Below are positions 33,383 through 42,590 of a stretch of DNA of 64,000 nucleotides, piece after piece. The notes below the pieces were generated by a model. That model saw only the letters and a program-made list of their open reading frames with translations. It had not been told where the DNA came from and made no database searches. Position 1 is the stretch's first letter. Each line of letters starts with the position of its first letter. The translations under genes and the position numbers were made by a program. Source of the stretch: Paenibacillus phytohabitans (lineage in GTDB: Bacteria > Bacillota > Bacilli > Paenibacillales > Paenibacillaceae); the NCBI RefSeq assembly GCF_013141775.1, contig NZ_WHOB01000055.1, forward strand, positions 17,011 to 81,010, read 5' to 3'.

Positions 33383-35038
33383 TTAGCGGAACTTGCCTGC
33401 ATCAATGGCAGCTTGCTTCTCATCCAGAACTTCCTGGTAGCCTGCATCCAGGTAAGTCTTCTTGGCTGCTTCATAGGTAGCATCGAATTCAGCTTCAGGA
33501 GCGAGTACAACCTTCACGTACAGTTCCTGGAACAGTGTATTCAGGTCCGCTTTGTATTCGTTTACCTTCTCCAGTACAACGTTGAACAGGGCATCCGGTG
33601 TACGGAATTCGGCAACTTCATCGTAATACTTCACCAGATCATCAGCAAGCGTCTCATAGCCGGCCGGTGCCCAGTTGCGTAGATTAGCCGTGCGGGTTTT
33701 GGCTGCATCCGGATACTGGGCAATTTCAGTTACAAGGCCCCAGTAATCTTTGTTATTGTTCTGTGCCAGAACAGCTTCGCCTTTGTAATCTGGATTCTTC
33801 AGCGCGATGCCGTCTGCATCAAGCGTATAGTTCTCCCCTTCGATACCGTTCTGGAATTTGAACAGGTTCTCCGGCTGGCTGAGCCATTCCAGATACATCC
33901 AGACTGCAGCACGTTCCTCAGGTGTAGATTCATAGTTAATCCCCATGATGAAGCCGAACGGCCAGTAGGCGCGTCCTTGAGGCTTATTGCCTTCCGGAAC
34001 ACCTGCATATGGAGGCACTACAGCAAATTCAGCATCCGGGTTGTTCTGCAGGGTAGCCGCAAAAACATCCGTATTGTTTGCCAGGTAGAAGGCGAAGTTC
34101 CCTGTTTTGCCGGAAACAAATTCAGCTTTGACCTTAGGCTCGTCGTTACGCAGATAGAATTCCTTATCAAGCAGACCGTTATTATACTGATAGTTCAGGT
34201 TTCGTAAGAAAGCCTCTGTATCAGCCGTGGTAAGGTCAGCTACGCTAAGGTCGGAATACAGCGCACGGTATTTCGCGTCAACCGGCCATTCACGGAAGGC
34301 ATAGTTAAAGTTGTAGAAGTTCTGCAGCAGGTTGCCGCCGGTCACACCGAGTCCGGCCTCTTTCCATTTCGCCAGCATCTCGTTGTACTTCTCCAGCGAA
34401 GTCAAATCTTCAACCTTCATGCCAACCTTTTCAACCCAGTCCTTGCGGATAATGTTGACGAAGTTGTCAGCTTCCGGGCGGGCAGCGAAGAAGAAGGTTT
34501 TCTGATCATCCACTGTACCATACTGCTCAATAGTAGAGCCCATGTTTTTCCAATAGGTTGGTGCGTAATTCTCGATTTCAGTATAATCCAGCGGCTGCAT
34601 AACATCCTCACCATAATAAGTAAGCGCTTGCGGCATATCGTAATGGAAGATGATATCAGGGGCTTTATGCGATGCCAGCAGCTGCTCGTAATCTGTTACC
34701 TCTTTGGCGCGGGTAATCGGCACGTAATTGACTTCGATATTGTACTTGTCGCCAAATTCCGCTTGTACCCAGCGGGTATAATAGTTATCGGACACATTCC
34801 AGCCCTCATACGCCCGTTCGTAGACCGGAATATCCAGCGAGACCTTCTTCTCGAAGCCCTTGGAGTAATCAGGGAAACTTCCTTGAGTCTGGTTCGTGGC
34901 TGCGGCTGATTCTGCCGGGGCTGTGGTAGGCTCAGTGTTGCCATTCTTAGCGTTGTTATTTCCCCCGGAGCATCCGGCCAGCATACCGGCCGTCATCACA
35001 GATGCCATCAATAATGAAACAAAACCTTTTTTGTTCAT
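33383..35038 (-). CDS. ABC transporter solute-binding lipoprotein
   Basis: The 551-residue protein has a lipoprotein signal (MNKKGFVSLLMASVMTAGML followed by AGC), so Cys at about residue 23 is lipid-anchored on the outer face of the membrane. A Ser/Thr/Asn/Ala linker follows, then a large family-1 type binding domain of the LplA/YtcQ kind with many aromatic residues. The start 35038 is chosen because GGGGGAA lies five bases upstream and a signal peptide begins there. It is the last gene of the importer after two permeases. The ligand is probably an oligosaccharide, by family resemblance. No ATPase is encoded here; such systems use a shared MsmX-type ATPase. Confidence 0.88.
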   Translation of the reverse strand: MNKKGFVSLLMASVMTAGMLAGCSGGNNNAKNGNTEPTTAPAESAAATNQTQGSFPDYSKGFEKKVSLDIPVYERAYEGWNVSDNYYTRWVQAEFGDKYNIEVNYVPITRAKEVTDYEQLLASHKAPDIIFHYDMPQALTYYGEDVMQPLDYTEIENYAPTYWKNMGSTIEQYGTVDDQKTFFFAARPEADNFVNIIRKDWVEKVGMKVEDLTSLEKYNEMLAKWKEAGLGVTGGNLLQNFYNFNYAFREWPVDAKYRALYSDLSVADLTTADTEAFLRNLNYQYNNGLLDKEFYLRNDEPKVKAEFVSGKTGNFAFYLANNTDVFAATLQNNPDAEFAVVPPYAGVPEGNKPQGRAYWPFGFIMGINYESTPEERAAVWMYLEWLSQPENLFKFQNGIEGENYTLDADGIALKNPDYKGEAVLAQNNNKDYWGLVTEIAQYPDAAKTRTANLRNWAPAGYETLADDLVKYYDEVAEFRTPDALFNVVLEKVNEYKADLNTLFQELYVKVVLAPEAEFDATYEAAKKTYLDAGYQEVLDEKQAAIDAGKFR

Positions 35039-35100
35039 CGCAATTCCCCCATTTGTAATTTTCGGATTCAAATAGAATTACTATATACTAGAGCGCTGGA

Positions 35101-36000
35101 CTACTCCTTGACCGCCCCGAGCATAACACCTTGAACGAAGTATTTCTGGACGAACGGATACACACAGAGAATAGGCAGAGTAGCAAATACTACAACGGAT
35201 GCCTTAAGGACCTCCGGATTACTGAGCTGGACCTGGGTGGCTTCCAGCTGGAAGCTTTCACTCGCCTGGATAACCAGATAATACAGCTTGAGCTGCAGCG
35301 GCCGCAGGGAGATCTCATGCTTAATATAGAACAGGGCATCCTGGTAAGCATTCCAGCGGCCGACTGCGTAGAAGAGCGCCAGTGTAGCCATAATCGGCTT
35401 GGACAGCGGCAGGACAATGCTGAACAGGATCCGGAAATGCCCGGCACCGTCGATCCGCGCCGATTCTTCCAGACTTACCGGAATACCGTGCGTTAGTGAA
35501 GTCTTCATAATCAGCAGATTGAAGGCACTGAACGATAAGGGCAGAACCAGTGACCAGATCGTATCCATCAGTCCCAGATTGTTAATATTCATATAGTCCG
35601 GGATGATGCCTCCACTGAAGTACATCGTGAACAGGAAGATGAAGGTGATGACCCGGCGGCCCTTGAACTGGGCTCTCGACAGCGGGTATGCGGCACAGAT
35701 GGTCAGAATCATTCCCAGAATCGTGAATAGTACAGTCACGATAACCGTGATATACAATGAACGGAGGATACTGGCATCCGCGAAGATTTTTTTGTACGCT
35801 TCGATGGTGAAGCCTTGCGGCCACAGAAAGACCTTATTGGCAATGACAAAGGAGTCAGAGCTCAGGGATTTCGATACGACATGAATAAACGGCAGCAGGC
35901 ATATTAGCGAAACTAAGATGATTGCGAAGCGGATCAGAAATTCCCAGATATCTATACGTGCTTTATGGGGTGCGGCAGAGCCCCCGGCTGTTGCTTTCAT
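35101..36000 (-). CDS. ABC sugar transporter permease (LplC/YtcP type)
   Basis: The 299-residue permease has six hydrophobic segments (first FLIRFAIILVSLICLLPFIHVV) and the cytoplasmic EAA loop, here SARIDGAGHFRILFSIVLPLSKPI near residue 190, which docks to the ATPase. It ends in GVMLGAVKE, a usual ending of this subfamily. AAAGGAGAGG lies before the ATG. The gene follows the other permease by 14 bases and precedes the binding protein by 62 bases. It forms half of the membrane channel. Confidence 0.92.
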   Translation of the reverse strand: MKATAGGSAAPHKARIDIWEFLIRFAIILVSLICLLPFIHVVSKSLSSDSFVIANKVFLWPQGFTIEAYKKIFADASILRSLYITVIVTVLFTILGMILTICAAYPLSRAQFKGRRVITFIFLFTMYFSGGIIPDYMNINNLGLMDTIWSLVLPLSFSAFNLLIMKTSLTHGIPVSLEESARIDGAGHFRILFSIVLPLSKPIMATLALFYAVGRWNAYQDALFYIKHEISLRPLQLKLYYLVIQASESFQLEATQVQLSNPEVLKASVVVFATLPILCVYPFVQKYFVQGVMLGAVKE

Positions 36001-36014
36001 GGTTCCTCTCCTTT

Positions 36015-36971
36015 CTACAATATTCCATCCTCGCCAAGTTTCTTGGCTACACGGTCCGCTGAGATGACCAGAATAATACCGATGACGGACTGGAATAATC
36101 CGATGGCTGTCGCCCGGCTGAAGTTGCCGCTCTCGATCCCCCAGCGGTACACCAGCACCGGAATGGTCGTGGTGAACTCTGTGGTGGCCTTATTCTGCAG
36201 AGCGTAAATACGCTCGAATGAGCCGTCCATCACTTTCCCCAGAGCCATGATCAGCAAGGTCACAATAGTCGCACGGATGGAAGGCAGCGTGATATTCCAT
36301 ACTTTTCTCCAGCGTCCTGCTCCATCGACCGTAGCCGCTTCATACATCTCCGGATTAATCCCGCTCATCGCCGCCAGGTAGATAATGGTGCCCCAGCCCA
36401 TACTCTGCCACACACCGATGGCCAGATAGCTGATCAGCCAGTTATTGTCTTCCTGCAGGAACGGAATACGGGTACCGCCCATGAGTTCAATCAGATTGTT
36501 AACAACACCGCCGCCTTCACTAAGAAGCTGATAAGCGATAGCCCCGATAATGACCCAGGACAGGAAGTGAGGCAAGTACAGTATCGTCTGATTAATGCGC
36601 TTGAAGCGTATGCTTTTAACCTCATTCAGCAGCAGCGCCAGCACAATCGGCATTGTGAAGCTGAAGCAGAGGTCAAGCACGTTGAGCAGCAGCGTATTCC
36701 GGACGGCCTTAATGAAATCGGCCTTGGCGAACAGTTCCCGGAAGACTTCCATTCCGACCCAGTCACTGCCCCAGAAGCCCCGTGCAATTTTGTAATCCTT
36801 AAAAGCAATTACAAGTCCGGTCATCGGCAAATATTTGAATACGATTACAAATGCCAGCGGAAGCATAACGAGCAGGTAGAGCTGCCAGTCACGCTGCAAA
36901 TAATATCCGAATCCCTGTTTCTTTCTTAATAGAGGACTGTTGTTTGTTTGTGAAGCGCTTGCAACTTTCAA
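36015..36971 (-). CDS. ABC sugar transporter permease (LplB/YtcP-partner type)
   Basis: The 318-residue permease has six membrane segments (LYLLVMLPLAFVIVFKY is the first) and an EAA loop YEAATVDGAGRWRKVWNITLPSI about residue 215-240. It is the first gene of the importer operon. The start is set at a TTG at 36971 because AGGAGGTG lies six bases upstream; a GTG at 36980 forms part of that ribosome binding site itself. A cre-like element sits about 185 bases upstream, behind the convergently placed end of the regulator gene. Confidence 0.88.
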   Translation of the reverse strand: MKVASASQTNNSPLLRKKQGFGYYLQRDWQLYLLVMLPLAFVIVFKYLPMTGLVIAFKDYKIARGFWGSDWVGMEVFRELFAKADFIKAVRNTLLLNVLDLCFSFTMPIVLALLLNEVKSIRFKRINQTILYLPHFLSWVIIGAIAYQLLSEGGGVVNNLIELMGGTRIPFLQEDNNWLISYLAIGVWQSMGWGTIIYLAAMSGINPEMYEAATVDGAGRWRKVWNITLPSIRATIVTLLIMALGKVMDGSFERIYALQNKATTEFTTTIPVLVYRWGIESGNFSRATAIGLFQSVIGIILVISADRVAKKLGEDGIL

Positions 36972-37157
36972 AATTTTCACCTCCTGCCTTCAATGTTCTT
37001 CTTGCCGGCCAATGTCCTCCGGCTCGATTCCTATGCTATCCCCTTTGCCTGATCTTGAAAATCATGAGTATTGATGATCACCATCAAAATTGATTGAAGT
37101 GCGGTTTCTAAGGCTTTACCGCGCCATAATGATCAAATATGATAGGCATTCCCAAAA

Positions 37158-37171
37158 ATAAAGCGCTTTCA
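37158..37171 (-). promoter_or_regulatory. Cre-like catabolite control site upstream of the ABC importer
   Basis: TGAAAGCGCTTTAT on the minus strand matches the CcpA target consensus TGWAARCGYTWWCA at 12 of 14 positions. It lies between the AraC-type regulator gene and the importer operon, suggesting carbon catabolite repression of sugar uptake. Confidence 0.5.
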
Positions 37172-37186
37172 TCAATAGGCAAAAAA

Positions 37187-37226
37187 AACGGCCAGGAGAA
37201 CTCCTAGGAGCTCTTACTCTTGGCCG
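37187..37226 (-). terminator. Terminator of the AraC-type membrane regulator
   Basis: CGGCCA pairs with TGGCCG around an inner GAGCTCCTAGGAG hairpin and is followed on the minus strand by eight T residues. Its upstream arm overlaps the last codons of the regulator gene. Confidence 0.8.
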
Positions 37227-39471
37227 ATTTAAAGCTGCTTGGCGGCATGCCTTCATATTTACGGAAAAAGCGGTTGAAGCTCTGAACATTATAATAGCCA
37301 ACCTCTGCTGCGATTTGCTTGATGGAGCATTCAGTATCCAGCAGCAGCTCTTTGGCCTTCTCGATCCGCAGCTGATTCACAAAATCAATCATGCTATTGC
37401 CGGTTTGCTCATAGACGATCTTGCGCATATAAGAATAGCTGATGCCGATTTCCTTGGCCATATCCTCGAACACAATCTCTTCACGGAAATTTTTCTTCAA
37501 ATAATGAATGATTCGTTCCGCATGATTGGTTTCACTCGTGCTGCGGTCCAGGCTCTGTACGATTTCAGTGAAGAAACCATGCAGATATTCCTCCAGCTCA
37601 TCCAGTGTATCCATTGCAGCAAGAATGGAATACACATTCCCTCTGCCCATAACCATCCTGCCTGTGCTGATATGATTCTCACGGAGGTGCTTGATCGTTG
37701 CCCCCATCAGCTGATAGTAGATGAACATAATATTATCGTAGGAAATATTCTCTTCCGAAGCGATCTGGCTGCGGATGCTCTGAAGCTCTTTGAATATCCC
37801 GGCCAGCTCACCGGCATCCAGGAAGTTGAGAATCCTCCGCTCACTGCTCTCGGAATCGAGATATTTGCGGCTGCCCTCCTCTTCATCGTGCCAGTACATA
37901 ATGCTTCCCGCCCCGTTAATCATCCGGCGCTTGATGACTTCCATCGCTTCAAACAGCCGCAGGGCAACCCTCTCGGGTGCGTCAGCCAAATCACTTACAC
38001 CGATCGTGACTGAATGCTCCAGCAATTCAAGTGATTGATCCCGGATCTGCTCCAGCGCCTGACGGATCAGCCCCTCCTTCTCCCCGGACTCATCCGGAGC
38101 AAGGTTCAGCACAATCACTATACAGCCATCGTTATGATAGACACTGCGGGCGAGTATACCCTCCGGGAAGAAGCTCTCATACTTCGCATTCAGCAGATAC
38201 CGGTGATAGCTGCGCGTCTCCACATTGGTATTGCCCACATACCGCCGGTACTGGTCGATAGACACGACAACAACCCTGTAGCATACTTCCGGAAAAGCCT
38301 CCGTGATCCGGGGCGGAATCTCACCGCGCAAAAGACGGTGAACTGCAAGACTCCGGGTATCCTGCTCACGCTCCTGCAGCAGCTGGAACAGGCTTTCCTC
38401 TTCCTCCTGCATGCGTTTGAACGCCATATCCAGGAAGGCTAGCTCATTCTTATTGACCACACCCAGGTCGCTCTTCGAGCGGATCGTCCGCACCAGCTGC
38501 CGGAGGGGCCTGGACAGCCAGGTCGCAAGAAAGATGGCAAGCAGCGTCCCGAGCAATATGATAGCTCCGGTAAGCAGAATGATATTCCCCTGCATATCCC
38601 GTGATTTGATCATCAGCTCATCCATGGAGCTCCAGCTCACATTCCACCATCCGGACATTGCCGAACGGCTCCATGCGTATATCATCCGCTTGCCGTCCAG
38701 CTCGTGGAATGTATAGCCTTCACTGGATTCCTGGTTCAGTATTTCCTGAAGGTAAGGCAGCTTCTGACCGTCAGAGAGCAGCAGTGAATGATCATTGTAG
38801 GAAATGACCTTACCGTCTGAGTCCAGCAGCAGGTAGTTGCTGTCTCCGATCTCTGTAGCATGCAGATATTTGCCGATCTGGCTCTCTTTCAGGTTGACTA
38901 CGATAATCCCGCGGGTGGTGGAGGACAGGCGGTTGAGGGGATAAACATACGACACCACATTTTCACCCGACTCCAGCTTACGGGGAACCCACACCCCGCT
39001 GATGCCTCTGCGTCCTTCAAGCGCTTCTGTGATCCAATCGATGGACTCGTACCGTTCCAGCGTCGTGATGCTACTGTCAGTAGAGAACACATAATCCGAA
39101 TCATTCAAATAAAAGTACGAAGAGTACACACCGTCTACCCGGCGGTTCAAGTTCAGCAGCTCTTTCGTCACGGAGAGTGCCAGGCTCACGTTGTTGTAAT
39201 TTGCGTTAATTTCATCGTACGTCTCAAAGCTGCGGATACGGTCAAAAATATTCGTCGCCGCCAGACGCGACGTGTCCTGGGCCAGATTGGCAAGCGCGTT
39301 CTCATTTAACTTGCGGTTGGCATTCAGTCCGGCAAGCGTCGATTCTCCAATGGCTGCTTCTGAGTTCTGTATAATCTGTGACCCGCTGTACCATGTCAGA
39401 ATCGCTGTGGGAATGGCCATGATGCAGAATAGTATCAGTGCCAGCTGCAGGATCATCGGTGTTTTTTTCAT
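37204..39471 (-). CDS. Membrane-bound AraC-family regulator of the ABC importer
   Basis: The 755-residue protein combines a sensor and a DNA-binding regulator in one chain, as in the YtdP/YesS group. A first membrane segment (ILQLALILFCIMAIPTAILTWY, residues 7-29) precedes an extracellular sensing domain of about 260 residues. A second segment near residue 295-316 (ILLTGAIILLGTLLAIFLATWL) leads into a cytoplasmic linker, and the last 100 residues hold two AraC helix-turn-helix motifs (EDMAKEIGISYSYMRKIVYEQ and IAAEVGYYNVQSFNRFFRKYEGMPPSSF). It directly follows on the upstream side of the importer and probably senses the sugar bound by the importer's binding protein. There is no kinase domain. 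Confidence 0.9.
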   Translation of the reverse strand: MKKTPMILQLALILFCIMAIPTAILTWYSGSQIIQNSEAAIGESTLAGLNANRKLNENALANLAQDTSRLAATNIFDRIRSFETYDEINANYNNVSLALSVTKELLNLNRRVDGVYSSYFYLNDSDYVFSTDSSITTLERYESIDWITEALEGRRGISGVWVPRKLESGENVVSYVYPLNRLSSTTRGIIVVNLKESQIGKYLHATEIGDSNYLLLDSDGKVISYNDHSLLLSDGQKLPYLQEILNQESSEGYTFHELDGKRMIYAWSRSAMSGWWNVSWSSMDELMIKSRDMQGNIILLTGAIILLGTLLAIFLATWLSRPLRQLVRTIRSKSDLGVVNKNELAFLDMAFKRMQEEEESLFQLLQEREQDTRSLAVHRLLRGEIPPRITEAFPEVCYRVVVVSIDQYRRYVGNTNVETRSYHRYLLNAKYESFFPEGILARSVYHNDGCIVIVLNLAPDESGEKEGLIRQALEQIRDQSLELLEHSVTIGVSDLADAPERVALRLFEAMEVIKRRMINGAGSIMYWHDEEEGSRKYLDSESSERRILNFLDAGELAGIFKELQSIRSQIASEENISYDNIMFIYYQLMGATIKHLRENHISTGRMVMGRGNVYSILAAMDTLDELEEYLHGFFTEIVQSLDRSTSETNHAERIIHYLKKNFREEIVFEDMAKEIGISYSYMRKIVYEQTGNSMIDFVNQLRIEKAKELLLDTECSIKQIAAEVGYYNVQSFNRFFRKYEGMPPSSFKSAKSKSS

Positions 39472-39747
39472 ATTGCTATCCCCCTAAGGATGTCTCTATA
39501 TATAACTGCCTTGAAATTATCTTCTGTCCATACCTCAGCTGGCTGTATCAATATGTTACCGCTTACATTTAAATTTTCCAACCCCCTGAGACAATTAATT
39601 TGTGCCTCGCGGCAAATCTCTCCGTCCGGATCACTTCAATGTTTTTATTTTAACATTTCAGATTACATTTTACATATGTGTATAGGAAATTTTTTCAAAC
39701 AAATTCGAAAACGAAGCCCATTTCCGTCATTTGCAGGTGAATGTCAC

Positions 39748-39776
39748 TTGACACCGGACCGATTTCCGCTTAAGGT
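39748..39776 (+). promoter_or_regulatory. Promoter of the GntR/ABC exporter operon
   Basis: A perfect TTGACA -35 box at 39748-39753 and TAAGGT at 39771-39776 are 17 bases apart. The -10 match is weak (three of six), which is compatible with a regulated promoter. Confidence 0.6.
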
Positions 39777-39797
39777 TAGTTACATAAGTAATTAACC
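39774..39797. promoter_or_regulatory. Dyad operator overlapping the GntR operon promoter
   Basis: GGTTAGTTAC and GTAATTAACC form a near-perfect inverted repeat around ATAA, with one mismatch. It overlaps the -10 box and lies 18 bases before the GTG start, the place where a YtrA-type GntR repressor would block its own operon. Confidence 0.65.
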
Positions 39798-39814
39798 AGT
39801 TAGGTGGTGAAGCG

Positions 39815-40186
39815 GTGGGTATCCAGATGGATGACAACCGGCCGATTTTCGTGCAGATTGCGGAGCTGATTGAGAATGACATCATCGATGGAACCGTGCC
39901 CGAGGAGACCCAGGTGCCTTCCACGAACCAGTTCGCAGCCTTTTACAGCATCAATCCGGCAACGGCGGCCAAAGGCGTGAATCTGCTCGTAGAGCAGGGA
40001 ATCTTGTATAAAAAGCGGGGGATCGGAATGTTTGTTGCAGCGGGAGCACGCTCCGAATTGACGAATAAGCGCAGGCAGCAGTTCTATGAGCAATATGTGG
40101 TGGCAATGATCCGTGAGGCCGCGAAGCTGGGCATTACAACGGAGCAATTGTCTGAAATGATCCGTAAGGGGGATGAGAACCGATGA
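39815..40186 (+). CDS. YtrA-type GntR regulator
   Basis: The 123-residue protein has the GntR winged helix (IFVQIAELIENDIIDGTVPEETQVPSTNQFAAFYSINPATAAKGVNLLVEQG) and only a short C-terminal helical tail, the hallmark of the YtrA subfamily that controls ABC transporters. The GTG start at 39815 has GGTGG seven bases before it and gives the usual IQMDDNRPIF beginning. It precedes and overlaps the ATPase gene by four bases, and its likely operator is the dyad at 39774-39797. In Bacillus such systems respond to cell-wall antibiotics or stress. Confidence 0.92.
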   Translation: MGIQMDDNRPIFVQIAELIENDIIDGTVPEETQVPSTNQFAAFYSINPATAAKGVNLLVEQGILYKKRGIGMFVAAGARSELTNKRRQQFYEQYVVAMIREAAKLGITTEQLSEMIRKGDENR

Positions 40187-41124
40187 TGGTTACGGGGAAG
40201 AAGCATGAAGCAGCGGCAGCTCCATCCGGCGCAAAGCTCGATTTAAGCCATGTAAGCAAGGTTTTCCGCGGAGGCCAGGGCGTACATGATATCTCGCTGA
40301 GCCTGGAGCCGGAGATGATTCATGGACTGATCGGAGCCAACGGCAGCGGCAAAAGCACCCTGCTCTCCCTCATTGCCGGCCAGAGGTTCGCAGACAGCGG
40401 ACTGATCACGTATGGCGGCGATCATGTGAATGAGCATGCAGCGGCACTGAGTCAGATCTGTCTGGTCAAGACCTATGAACGCTCCTGGGAGAACTACTCA
40501 TTGAAGGAAATCTTCAAGTTCGCCTCGATCTTCTACCCCCATTGGGATGAGCAGCTGGCCAGTGAGCTGATGGACAAATTCCAGCTAAAGGGCAGCAAGA
40601 ATTACCAGCAGCTGTCGCGCGGCGGCCAATCCATGACAGGGATCATTAAGGGGCTGGCCAGCCGTGCTCCGCTGACGCTGCTGGATGAGCCGGTAATCGG
40701 CCTGGATGCCTCGATGCGCGAAATCTTTTACCGGACCCTGCTTGAGGATTACAGCAATAATCCACGCACCTTTGTAGTAACTACACATCTGATCGAAGAA
40801 GCGGAGAACCTGTTTGAACGGATGGTTTATATCAAAAGAGGTCGTGTCGCCTTCCAGGGTCCTGTAGAGGATTTTGCCGCCAACGCCGTCTATGCTTCCG
40901 GGCCCGCTACTGTGCTGGAGAAGCTGCTGGGGGATGTCCGGGTACTGCACAGTGAACGCCTGGGGGGCAAGCTGCTGCTTGCGCTTGAGGATCTCTCCGG
41001 CCCCGCCGAACGCAGAATGCTCCAGGATCAGGGCGTTGAGCTGTCTCCGGTTCCGCTGCAGAAGCTGTTCGTATATCTGACGCTGCGCGATGCAGAGAAT
41101 TCGCAAGGAGGCGGAAACCGATGA
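40183..41124 (+). CDS. ABC transporter ATP-binding protein
   Basis: The 313-residue ATPase shows Walker A in GLIGANGSGKSTLLSLI (about residues 49-64), signature LSRGGQSM, Walker B in LTLLDEPVIGLDA, and the switch His in VVTTHLIEEAE. The signature has Arg in place of the usual Gly (LSRGG versus LSGGQ). An extra C-terminal domain of about 80 residues follows. Its stop overlaps the permease start. It powers the exporter downstream, probably for bacitracin-like compounds or lipids (by subfamily likeness only). Confidence 0.9.
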   Translation: MMVTGKKHEAAAAPSGAKLDLSHVSKVFRGGQGVHDISLSLEPEMIHGLIGANGSGKSTLLSLIAGQRFADSGLITYGGDHVNEHAAALSQICLVKTYERSWENYSLKEIFKFASIFYPHWDEQLASELMDKFQLKGSKNYQQLSRGGQSMTGIIKGLASRAPLTLLDEPVIGLDASMREIFYRTLLEDYSNNPRTFVVTTHLIEEAENLFERMVYIKRGRVAFQGPVEDFAANAVYASGPATVLEKLLGDVRVLHSERLGGKLLLALEDLSGPAERRMLQDQGVELSPVPLQKLFVYLTLRDAENSQGGGNR

Positions 41125-41813
41125 GCTACCGGAGTTTAATGAAGTTTCACCTGAAAGATTACCGCAGAGGCGCCTTGATTCTGCTGAGTATATTCGTATG
41201 TGTGGACACCGCCCTGGTACTGTTGATGAAGTTTCTGCCCGCCTGGGATATGGGAACGGCGGACAATATCTTCAGCATTAACCGCAATATTATGTCTATC
41301 TTCATGATTATCAGCATGATCGTTACGGTGGCCATTACCTTTCCGCTGATGAGCAGCTTCAGTGTGACCCGCCGCAATTTCTACGTCAGCTCGCTGCTGG
41401 CCCTGCTGGCCTTCTGCATAACGGCTGCGCTGGCGGAGACTGCCGTGTATCTGATCGGCCGGGCTGTTCTTCCTTCGATCGGACTCCCGGTTGATGTGGA
41501 CCGGCCGATCCTGCTCTCTGCGTACGTGTTCATGCTGACCCTGCTCGATGTCTCGGTAGCCACCTTCCTGATCGGCGCCTGTTATTACAGATTCAAAGTA
41601 ATCACCGGAACCCTGCTGGCCATCGTGTATTTCGGGGCTGTCTCCCTCATTTCCCAAATGTTCCCTTCGATGGAGTACATGGAGAACTTCGCACTATTCT
41701 CTTCAGATCCCGCAATGCTCGAGCCTGGAACCACTCTCCTCGCGTGGGGGATCATCGCCCTGTGCGCGGGGGCCGGGTGGCTGATATACCGCCGGACTGA
41801 CATACGGATGTAG
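41121..41813 (+). CDS. ABC transporter permease
   Basis: The 230-residue membrane protein has six hydrophobic segments (for example ILLSIFVCVDTALVLLMKF, IFMIISMIVTVAITFPL and LLALLAFCITAALAETAVYLI). It overlaps the ATPase gene by four bases and probably pairs with it as a homodimer. In YtrA-controlled operons, the permease is of this small type. The substrate is unknown. Confidence 0.85.
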   Translation: MSYRSLMKFHLKDYRRGALILLSIFVCVDTALVLLMKFLPAWDMGTADNIFSINRNIMSIFMIISMIVTVAITFPLMSSFSVTRRNFYVSSLLALLAFCITAALAETAVYLIGRAVLPSIGLPVDVDRPILLSAYVFMLTLLDVSVATFLIGACYYRFKVITGTLLAIVYFGAVSLISQMFPSMEYMENFALFSSDPAMLEPGTTLLAWGIIALCAGAGWLIYRRTDIRM

Positions 41814-41829
41814 CCGTCTTTCTGAAGAG

Positions 41830-41868
41830 CAAAAAACGCCCGGCTGCACGTCAGCCGGACGTTTTTTT
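41830..41868. terminator. Bidirectional terminator after the ABC exporter
   Basis: AAAAAACG and GGCTG pair with CAGCC and CGTTTTTTT. It ends both the exporter operon and the convergent ktr operon. Confidence 0.88.
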
Positions 41869-41907
41869 GCATTCTTTTATAGAGATACACAGGCTGGTAT
41901 TCCGCAC

Positions 41908-42576
41908 CTAATCCGCATTCACCGCTTCATCCTCGAACTCTCCGATGCTGTCATTGGAGCCGATAACCACCATAATATCCCCCTGATGCACATGGTCATG
42001 CGCCGTCGGGGCAACGATGATGCCGTCCTCACGGTTCAGGGCGATGATGCTGCAGCCGTATTTGGCGCGCGTGTTCAGCTCGGAGAGGCTTTTGCCGTCC
42101 ATACAGGCAGGCACTGTCAGCTCAACAACCTTGTAATCCTTGGAGATCTCAATATAGTCCAGTAAGTTGGGTGTCACCAGCTGGTGGGCCACACGGATTC
42201 CCATATCACGCTCCGGAAAAATCACCCGGTCCACGCCCAGCTTCGACAATGCGCGCCCATGCAGAATCGAGATCGCTTTGCCGACCACCTGCTTGACACC
42301 AAGCTCCTTGAGCAGAATTGCGGCCAGTATGCTCCGCTCCATATTATCGCCGATCGCCACAATCCCGCAGTCGAAATTGCGCACTCCGAGGGAGCGCATA
42401 ATCCCTTCATCCGTAGCATCCGCCATCACCGCATGGGTCAGCCGGCCGGTCATTTCCTCCACCCGCTCCTCCTGATGGTCGATCCCAAGCACCTCATAGC
42501 CCATGGACATCAGCTCTAGCGCCAGACTTGAACCGAAGCGGCCCAGGCCGATTACAACAAACTGTTGTGCTTTCAT
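41908..42576 (-). CDS. ktrA: KtrA/KtrC-type potassium uptake regulatory subunit
   Basis: The 222-residue cytoplasmic protein has an RCK domain: VIGLGRFGSSLALEL (nucleotide-binding Gly loop) and an acidic residue after the second strand (GIDHQEERVE), then a C-terminal RCK_C domain from about residue 135 (VVELTVPACMDGKSLSEL). In Ktr systems a ring of eight such subunits binds ATP/ADP and NAD and, through the C-domain, cyclic di-AMP, opening or closing KtrB. It follows the KtrB gene by 14 bases. KtrA and KtrC cannot be told apart here. Confidence 0.88.
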   Translation of the reverse strand: MKAQQFVVIGLGRFGSSLALELMSMGYEVLGIDHQEERVEEMTGRLTHAVMADATDEGIMRSLGVRNFDCGIVAIGDNMERSILAAILLKELGVKQVVGKAISILHGRALSKLGVDRVIFPERDMGIRVAHQLVTPNLLDYIEISKDYKVVELTVPACMDGKSLSELNTRAKYGCSIIALNREDGIIVAPTAHDHVHQGDIMVVIGSNDSIGEFEDEAVNAD

Positions 42577-42590
42577 GTCTCTATTTCCCC

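Larger units (their letters stand above)
39472..39814. other. Divergent intergenic region with GntR promoter
   Basis: No gene is seen in 343 bases. The plus-strand promoter at 39748-39776 and the operator dyad at 39774-39797 serve the GntR operon. The stretch 39540-39720 is AT-rich with no recognised element. Confidence 0.6.
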
